Positions 7,943 through 11,667 of a stretch of DNA of 11,667 nucleotides are shown piece by piece. The stretch spans positions 1 to 11,667 of the forward strand of contig CAZBLU010000045.1 of the NCBI GenBank assembly GCA_964493015.1, given 5' to 3'. Position numbers and translations under genes: made by a program. Source of the stretch: Caldimicrobium sp964493015 (lineage in GTDB: Bacteria > Desulfobacterota > Thermodesulfobacteria > Thermodesulfobacteriales > Thermodesulfobacteriaceae). The notes beneath the pieces are model-generated. The model worked only from the letters and a program-made list of their open reading frames with translations. It made no database searches and had not been told where the DNA came from. Positions within the stretch are counted from its first letter, which is position 1. Each line of letters begins with the position of its first letter.

Positions 7943-9145
7943 TTATTTGAGGCAAGTTAGAAGATGGCCAAGTTTTTCCTTTTTGGTCTGAAGATACCTT
8001 TGATTTTCTCTGATTGGAGCAATCTCTAAAGGCACTCTCTCCACCACCTTCATACCATATCCTTCTAAGCCAACGATTTTACGAGGATTGTTAGTCATAA
8101 GTTTAATTTGTCTTACCCCAAGGTCTCGAAGGATTTGGGCTCCAATACCATAATCTCGAAGGTCTGGCTTGAACCCAAGGGCAAGATTGGCCTCTACAGT
8201 GTCAAGCCCCTGGTCCTGAAGATTGTAGGCCTTTAATTTATTGACAAGCCCAATACCTCTTCCTTCCTGACGAAGATAAAGTAACACTCCTCTTCCCTCT
8301 TTAGAGATGAGTTCCATAGCCTTTTTAAGTTGAGGCCCGCAGTCACATCTTAAGGAGCCAAAGACATCCCCTGTGAGACACTCAGAATGCACCCTCACCA
8401 GAATAGGCTCCTCAGTAATCTCACCCATCACTAAAGCTACATGAGTAGCATTGTCAATAAAATTGGAGTAGGCAATAAGTTTAAAGGTCCCATAAACAGT
8501 GGGTATGGTTGTCTCAACCTCTCTTTTGACAAAACTTTCTGTCTTCAATCTATAGGCTATGAGGTCCCTTATGGTGATAATTTTCAGACCCCACTTTTCA
8601 GCAAAAACTTCTAAATCAGGAAGCCTGGCCATAGTGCCATCGTCTTTAATGATTTCACAAATAACCCCAGCTGGTTTCATGCCACAAAGCCGAGCAAGAT
8701 CCACTGCAGCCTCTGTATGTCCAGCCCTAACTAATACCCCACCTTTTCTGGCGATAATAGGAAAGACATGCCCTGGAGTTATAAAATCCTCTGGTTTAGA
8801 ATTATCATCTACCACTAACTTAATAGTATGAGCCCTATCATAAGCCGAAATCCCCGTAGTGATACCGTGTTTAGCATCAATAGAGACGGTAAAGGCTGTG
8901 CCATAGGGATCTATCCCCCTTCTTGGCTGAAGCTCAAGTTTGAGTCTCTCGGCAATTTCAGGAGCTATGGCCAAACAAATTAGGCCCCTTCCATACATGG
9001 CCATAAAATTTATGGCCTCGGGAGTTACCTTTTCAGCCATCAAAATGAGATCTCCTTCGTTCTCTCTATCTTCATCATCTACCACAATTATTAGCTTCCC
9101 CTGCTTAAGGTCCTCAAGGGCCTCTTCAATCCCAGAAATAGGCAT
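7943..9145 (-). CDS. ribBA: RibBA: 3,4-dihydroxy-2-butanone-4-phosphate synthase / GTP cyclohydrolase II
   Basis: This is a 400-residue bifunctional enzyme giving both precursors of riboflavin, hence FMN and FAD. The RibB half (about 1-200) has DDEDRENEGDL (23-33), GRGLICL (52-58) and TAFTVSIDA followed by TTGISAYDR. The RibA half (about 205-400) has RVHSECLTGD with zinc ligands C256, C267 and C269, then YLRQEGRGIGL (290-300), the DYGIGAQIL segment and a GYG-VVERVPLE region. All key motifs are intact. The frame extends to a GTG at 9163, but ATG at 9145 has a perfect AGGAGGT 8 nt upstream and gives the canonical N-terminus, so it was chosen. It heads the ribBA-metF-rlmD operon. No FMN riboswitch is visible upstream. 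Confidence 0.96.
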   Translation of the reverse strand: MPISGIEEALEDLKQGKLIIVVDDEDRENEGDLILMAEKVTPEAINFMAMYGRGLICLAIAPEIAERLKLELQPRRGIDPYGTAFTVSIDAKHGITTGISAYDRAHTIKLVVDDNSKPEDFITPGHVFPIIARKGGVLVRAGHTEAAVDLARLCGMKPAGVICEIIKDDGTMARLPDLEVFAEKWGLKIITIRDLIAYRLKTESFVKREVETTIPTVYGTFKLIAYSNFIDNATHVALVMGEITEEPILVRVHSECLTGDVFGSLRCDCGPQLKKAMELISKEGRGVLLYLRQEGRGIGLVNKLKAYNLQDQGLDTVEANLALGFKPDLRDYGIGAQILRDLGVRQIKLMTNNPRKIVGLEGYGMKVVERVPLEIAPIRENQRYLQTKKEKLGHLLTCLK

Positions 9146-9153
9146 ACCTTTAA

Positions 9154-9160
9154 ACCTCCT
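9154..9160 (-). promoter_or_regulatory. Ribosome binding site fixing the ribBA start
   Basis: AGGAGGT on the minus strand sits 8 nt before ATG 9145. It lies inside the longer GTG-initiated frame (9163), which argues that the GTG is not the start. Confidence 0.85.
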
Positions 9161-9206
9161 CACGAGAATAGGTATAAAATTTATTTAATACCAAATCCTA
9201 TTTTTC

Positions 9207-9216
9207 CAAGATCTTG
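9207..9216 (+). repeat. 10-bp perfect palindrome in the ribBA/thiE divergent gap
   Basis: CAAGATCTTG is a perfect palindrome lying between the two divergent genes, about 60 nt upstream of ribBA and 100 nt upstream of thiE. With one unpaired base the arms extend to TTC/GAA. It could be an operator for either gene, but no regulator is identifiable and a 10-mer palindrome can occur by chance. Confidence 0.3.
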
Positions 9217-9243
9217 AGAATCCAAAAAAGGCAACAAAATAAC

Positions 9244-9272
9244 TTGACAGCAAGTAGCTGAGGTGCTATCTA
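9244..9272 (+). promoter_or_regulatory. Candidate thiE promoter with an overlapping hairpin
   Basis: TTGACA (9244-9249) is followed after 17 nt by TATCTA (9267-9272), putting the start near 9279. The -35 is embedded in an inverted repeat, ACTTG (9242-9246) and CAAGT (9251-9255). A second inverted repeat, TGAGGT (9259-9264) and ACCTCA (9274-9279), spans the -10. It could be an operator, and it is not a TPP riboswitch. Confidence 0.5.
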
Positions 9273-9314
9273 TACCTCATTAAGCTTCTTTAGTTGAGCT
9301 GGAGGTAAGCACTG

Positions 9315-9941
9315 ATGCTAAAGGGATTATATGCTATAACCGATGCAAGGCTTACACCCTATGAAGGGGGAAAGATCTTCCAAATGGTTGAAAGGGCCTT
9401 AAAAGGTGGAGCTAAAATCCTGCAGTTGCGAGATAAAGAAACCCCTGATGCGGCCCTCCTTCCCATTGCTCTGGAATTGAAGAGACTCTGCAGAGAGTAT
9501 GGAGCCCTTTTCATAGTGAACGATCGCTTAGTGCTTGCCAAAATGGCAAAGGCAGATGGGCTACATATCGGCAAAGAAGATGTAGCCTTAGAGCTCGCCA
9601 AAAAGGAATTTTCTCAAGGTATAATTGGTGTCTCCTGCTATGGTGATATTTCTCGGGCTAAAAAAGCAGAAGCCCTTGGGGCAAGCTATGTGGCCTTTGG
9701 GAGCTTTTATCCATCTCCCACGAAACCTTCCTCTCCCCTTATTCCCAAGGAGCTCCTCAGAGAAGCCAAAAGGATACTCCAAATCCCCATCTGTGCTATA
9801 GGAGGCATTACCTTAGAAAGGGCTAAAGAGCTAATAGCCCTTGGGGCGGACATGATTGCCGTAATAAGTGACCTCTGGAGAGCTCAAGACATTGAGGCAA
9901 AGGCAAGGGCTTATAACAAGCTCTTTGAAGATCTTTCTTAA
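9315..9941 (+). CDS. thiE: Thiamine-phosphate synthase ThiE
   Basis: The 208-residue product is a single TIM barrel of normal ThiE length. It shows LYAITD (5-10), QLRDK (37-41), IVNDR (67-71), ADGLHIGKEDV (80-90), IGVSCYG (104-110), the diphosphate-binding region GSFYPSPTKP (129-138) and AIGGIT (161-166). ThiE joins hydroxymethylpyrimidine diphosphate and the thiazole phosphate to form thiamine phosphate in the cytoplasm. The ATG has GGAGGT 8 nt upstream (9301-9306). No other thi genes are adjacent, so it is a solitary gene divergent from ribBA. Its TAA stop overlaps the stop of the convergent flavoprotein gene within TTAA (9938-9941), with no terminator between them. Confidence 0.96.
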   Translation: MLKGLYAITDARLTPYEGGKIFQMVERALKGGAKILQLRDKETPDAALLPIALELKRLCREYGALFIVNDRLVLAKMAKADGLHIGKEDVALELAKKEFSQGIIGVSCYGDISRAKKAEALGASYVAFGSFYPSPTKPSSPLIPKELLREAKRILQIPICAIGGITLERAKELIALGADMIAVISDLWRAQDIEAKARAYNKLFEDLS

Positions 9942-10546
9942 GGGGTTGGGGATATATCAAGATCCCAGTTCTCTTCTGGAGAGAGAACTACACTTTTCCC
10001 AAGATTTAAGGCCTTCTGTAAGGCATAAGGGTGCTTAAGGATATCTCCCTTTTTATCTATCTCCCTAAAAAAGAGGCCTCCTGCATAGGTGCCCCAACCT
10101 GCATCCATCACAAATTTGAAACTTCTCACTAAACCTTCAAAGAGTTTTTTACCCTTAGTTGCGCCAAGGGAAAGAAGTATACCCTTGGGAGTCTTTGCTA
10201 AAGGATGTGGAAGCCCAAGCCTATATTTTCTTGCCCAAAGGGCCTGAAAGCGCTCAAAAAAGGCCTGAACATAAGAGGTATGAGAATAAAAGAAAATAGG
10301 GGTAGCCACCACTAAGAGATCAGATTCCAAATATTTCCCGTATAGGCCATCCATATCATCCCTTAAAACACACTCCCCTAAATGATCACATTCCCCACAT
10401 TCAATACAGGGAGAAAATTTATGCTCATAGAGGCTCACCTTTTCTACCAGGGCACCTGCACTTTTGGCTCCCTCTATGAAGGCATCAAGGAGTATCTCTG
10501 TATTACCCCCTCTTCTTGGACTCCCGTGAATGGCAAGAATTTTCAT
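9938..10546 (-). CDS. Flavodoxin-fold NAD(P)H/FMN oxidoreductase, iron-sulfur flavoprotein (Isf)-like
   Basis: The 202-residue protein opens with the flavodoxin-like FMN phosphate loop ILAIHGSPRRGGNTE (3-17). A compact cysteine cluster follows: C47, C50, C53 and C59 (CX2CX2CX5C). Next come LRDDMDGLY and the ATPIFFYSHT segment (81-90), which normally contacts the FMN isoalloxazine. The cluster spacing fits the CX2CX2CX4-7C motif of archaeal and bacterial iron-sulfur flavoproteins, which bind [4Fe-4S] and FMN and have been linked to O2/H2O2 reduction. Many related FMN reductases share these cysteines without proven clusters, so cluster binding is inferred. Its start follows the 67-aa gene stop by 4 nt with no clear Shine-Dalgarno, suggesting coupling. 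Electron donor and acceptor are unknown. Confidence 0.85.
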   Translation of the reverse strand: MKILAIHGSPRRGGNTEILLDAFIEGAKSAGALVEKVSLYEHKFSPCIECGECDHLGECVLRDDMDGLYGKYLESDLLVVATPIFFYSHTSYVQAFFERFQALWARKYRLGLPHPLAKTPKGILLSLGATKGKKLFEGLVRSFKFVMDAGWGTYAGGLFFREIDKKGDILKHPYALQKALNLGKSVVLSPEENWDLDISPTP

Positions 10547-10550
10547 AGGA

Positions 10551-10754
10551 CTATTTCTGTAAGGTCTTTTTTATGACCGAGTGCACAAGGGTGAAGACCT
10601 CTTCAAAGGTGGCAGGCGAGCATCTTCCCATTTCAATAAATTTGATCACAATTTCTTTGGTGGTCCTAAGAATAGTTTCCTCAACTGGTGATATGGCCTC
10701 ATGAGCCTGAGAGGAGACCTTTTTGTCAAGAGGGATTATCCTATCCTGCCCCAT
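10551..10754 (-). CDS. Small protein of unknown function, 67 aa
   Basis: I do not recognise a named family. The product is compact, soluble and predicted mostly helical: a charged N-terminus (MGQDRIIPLDKK), then two likely helices, roughly residues 19-40 and 49-66, split by GRCSPAT. It has one Cys (C45), no transmembrane segment and no signal peptide. The EIVIKFIEMG...EEVFTLVHSVI pattern loosely recalls the helical N-terminal part of MucR/Ros regulators, but there is no zinc-finger part, so this is only a suggestion. It ends 4 nt before the flavoprotein gene and is probably its operon partner. There is no Shine-Dalgarno before the ATG. A possible promoter lies so close that the mRNA may be leaderless. 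Confidence 0.7.
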   Translation of the reverse strand: MGQDRIIPLDKKVSSQAHEAISPVEETILRTTKEIVIKFIEMGRCSPATFEEVFTLVHSVIKKTLQK

Positions 10755-10761
10755 GTAAATT

Positions 10762-10789
10762 AACTTAGCCTAAAAGTCATATTTGTCAA
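10762..10789 (-). promoter_or_regulatory. Candidate promoter of the 67-aa protein/flavoprotein operon
   Basis: On the minus strand TTGACA (10784-10789) is followed after 16 nt by TAAGTT (10762-10767), a poor -10. Only 7 nt separate this -10 from ATG 10754, so transcription would start at about the initiation codon. The perfect -35 is the main support. Confidence 0.4.
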
Positions 10790-10808
10790 CACCTTCCAGT
10801 TTATTGTG

Positions 10809-10829
10809 AAACTTGACAAGTTTAACTTG
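10809..10829 (+). repeat. 15-bp palindrome plus a third half-site, upstream of rbr and the 67-aa gene
   Basis: AAACTTGACAAGTTT (10809-10823) is a perfect palindrome around a central A. It is followed directly by another AACTTG (10824-10829), giving three half-sites in inverted and direct orientation. It lies in the 193-nt gap between two divergent genes and contains TTGACA, but I see no properly spaced -10 for it. The remainder of the gap to 10895 shows only AT-rich sequence. Confidence 0.45.
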
Positions 10830-10895
10830 CTTTGAAATCACTATAAGGGATCTCCGTAAATAGAATGTCCAAATCATTGTTATAGTTATAATCCC

Positions 10896-10923
10896 TTGAC
10901 AAAAATTTTTCTTAAATTATAAT
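10896..10923 (+). promoter_or_regulatory. Rubrerythrin promoter
   Basis: TTGACA (10896-10901) and TATAAT (10918-10923) are both perfect matches with a 16-nt spacer, the strongest promoter in the window. The start should fall near 10930, giving a leader of under 20 nt that includes the Shine-Dalgarno. Confidence 0.85.
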
Positions 10924-10931
10924 TAATAAAA
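10917..10931 (+). promoter_or_regulatory. Possible PerR-type operator overlapping the rbr -10
   Basis: TTATAATTAATAAAA matches the PerR consensus TTATAATNATTATAA at 12 of 14 defined positions and covers the -10 and start region, where a repressor would act. Rubrerythrins are PerR targets in several anaerobes. AT-richness raises the chance of a random match, and no perR gene is in the window. Confidence 0.35.
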
Positions 10932-10947
10932 AAAGGGAGGTGAATCT

Positions 10948-11520
10948 ATGAAACTTAAGGGAACAAGAACGGAGAAGAATTTACTTATTGCCTTTGCAGG
11001 TGAATCACAAGCCCGAAATCGTTATACCTTTTTTGCTTCTACTGCCAAGAAGGAGGGTTTTGAACAAATAAGTTATATCTTTGAAGAAACAGCTAATCAA
11101 GAGAAAGAACATGCCAAGAGACTTTTCAAGTTTCTTGAAGGAGGAGACCTTGAAATTACAGCTATCTTTCCTGCGGGAAAGATTGGCAACACCTTAGAAA
11201 ATCTATATCACGCAGCTCGGGGTGAAAACTATGAATATAGGGTCATGTATCCTAACTTTGCCCAAATTGCCCGTGAAGAGGGTTTTGAAGAAATTGCAAG
11301 AGTCTTTGAGGCTATTGCTGTAGCTGAACAGTTCCACGAAAAGAGATACCTTGCTTTAGCGAAAAATTTAGAAGAAGGCACAGTGTTTAGAAAAAGAGTG
11401 GAAGTAATTTGGAGATGTAGAAACTGTGGATATATACATAAAGGGCTTGAAGCCCCTGATCCTTGCCCTTCCTGCGATCATCCCAGGGCCTATTTTGAAC
11501 TGATCTGTGAAAACTGGTAA
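10948..11520 (+). CDS. rbr: Rubrerythrin
   Basis: The 190-residue protein has the classical two-domain layout and length. Residues 1-145 are a ferritin-like di-iron four-helix bundle with ligands E19, E52, H55 (EKEH), E93, E96 (ENYE), E127 and H130 (EQFH). Residues 152-190 are a rubredoxin-like domain with C157, C160, C173 and C176 (CRNCGYIH and CPSCDHP). Rubrerythrins reduce hydrogen peroxide to water using electrons passed from rubredoxin-like partners, protecting anaerobes in the cytoplasm. The ATG has GGGAGGTGA at 10935-10943, an optimal Shine-Dalgarno. It is a single-gene unit with a consensus promoter, suggesting high expression, possibly under PerR control. The nearby Isf-like flavoprotein and hemerythrin handle related oxygen chemistry. 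Confidence 0.97.
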   Translation: MKLKGTRTEKNLLIAFAGESQARNRYTFFASTAKKEGFEQISYIFEETANQEKEHAKRLFKFLEGGDLEITAIFPAGKIGNTLENLYHAARGENYEYRVMYPNFAQIAREEGFEEIARVFEAIAVAEQFHEKRYLALAKNLEEGTVFRKRVEVIWRCRNCGYIHKGLEAPDPCPSCDHPRAYFELICENW

Positions 11521-11533
11521 GCTTATATGAGAG

Positions 11534-11582
11534 AAGGGGCAGGGACTTAGGTAAAAACTTCTTCAGAGCTCCCCTGCCCCTT
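11534..11582. terminator. Long hairpin between convergent rbr and beta-barrel gene, probable shared terminator
   Basis: AAGGGGCAGGG (11534-11544) pairs perfectly with CCCTGCCCCTT (11572-11582), an 11-bp GC-rich stem around a 27-nt loop. It sits between two convergent gene ends, 14 nt after the rbr stop and 12 nt after the opposite stop. Neither side has a U-tract, so it is not a textbook intrinsic terminator. It may act as an mRNA 3' stabiliser or a U-less terminator. Confidence 0.55.
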
Positions 11583-11594
11583 CACTCAAATCTC

Positions 11595-11667
11595 TCAAAA
11601 GGCCAGATTTAGCCTTATCCCCCAGATGTGTCCTCTTCTCTCTGAAGGTATACCCTCCTCTTCATTC
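11595..11667 (-). CDS. C-terminus of a probable outer-membrane beta-barrel protein (partial)
   Basis: Only 23 codons are visible before the right edge, ending in a TGA at 11595-11597. The tail HIWGIRLNLAF alternates hydrophobic residues and ends in Phe, matching the C-terminal strand and BAM recognition signature of porins, TonB-dependent receptors and other outer-membrane barrels. The convergent hairpin immediately downstream supports a true gene end. Identity beyond barrel type cannot be given, and the fragment is too short to exclude coincidence. Confidence 0.5.
   Translation of the reverse strand, partial: NEEEGIPSERRGHIWGIRLNLAF

Noticed and set aside
9146..9163. GTG start for ribBA adding six residues
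   Set aside because: The strong Shine-Dalgarno AGGAGGT (9154-9160) falls within this extension and directs initiation at ATG 9145, which also gives the usual RibBA N-terminus.
9180..9314. TPP or FMN riboswitch in the thiE/ribBA gap
   Set aside because: No TPP aptamer cores (CUGAGA followed by the ACCUGAUCUGG-type block) and no RFN-type conserved blocks are visible. The CTGAGG at 9258-9263 is only part of a small inverted repeat.
9948..9966. Hairpin at the thiE/flavoprotein junction as a terminator
   Set aside because: GGGAT/ATCCC is only 5 bp, lies inside the flavoprotein coding end and is not followed by a U-run.

Overview
This 11.7 kb window looks like ordinary chromosomal DNA from a strictly anaerobic, probably thermophilic, Gram-negative bacterium. 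Gene content points to the Thermodesulfobacteriota or a related sulfur/sulfate-metabolising lineage. The clues are a giant 2-hydroxyacyl-CoA dehydratase activase-type protein, a MetF protein fused to the acetogen-type MTHFR C-terminal (MetV-like) domain, an iron-sulfur flavoprotein, rubrerythrin and bacteriohemerythrin, and a protein end that looks like an outer-membrane beta-barrel. The lineage is an inference from gene content and style; no rRNA is present to test it. There are no mobile elements, CRISPR arrays or obvious pseudogenes, and no gene-free stretch over 300 bases. The longest non-coding gaps are 10755-10947 (193 nt) and 9146-9314 (169 nt).

Layout. (1) 1-3636, minus: a tandem-activase protein of the HgdC/BadF family, 1212 codons visible, running off the left edge. 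(2) 3754-4161, plus: bacteriohemerythrin, divergent from the activase across a 117-nt gap that carries a promoter-like TTGACA inside a palindrome. (3) 4215-5113, plus: tRNA-Phe(GAA), then trmJ (tRNA ribose methyltransferase) 13 nt later. (4) 5046-9145, minus: a tight operon ribBA, metF(-metV fusion), RumA/RlmD-type m5U methyltransferase, with gaps of 3 nt and -4 nt. Its last gene overlaps trmJ tail-to-tail by 68 nt. (5) 9315-9941, plus: thiE, divergent from ribBA. (6) 9938-10754, minus: an unknown 67-aa protein followed by an Isf-type flavoprotein, whose stop codon overlaps the thiE stop. (7) 10948-11520, plus: rubrerythrin with a near-perfect promoter and a PerR-box-like site. (8) 11595 to the right edge, minus: the last 23 residues of a probable outer-membrane beta-barrel protein, separated from rubrerythrin by a long hairpin.

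Themes. Cofactor supply for one-carbon and flavin chemistry is grouped: ribBA (flavin precursors), metF/V (an FAD- and folate-dependent step), thiE (thiamine) and a flavoprotein. Oxygen and peroxide protection is represented by hemerythrin and rubrerythrin. RNA modification appears twice (trmJ and the m5U methyltransferase), in an unusual convergent overlap. I did not find a clearly new defence or mobile system. The best leads are the tandem activase architecture, the MetF-MetV fusion, the tRNA-Phe/trmJ unit, the trmJ/rlmD overlap, the uncharacterised 67-aa protein, and recurring palindromes centred on TTGACA promoter elements.
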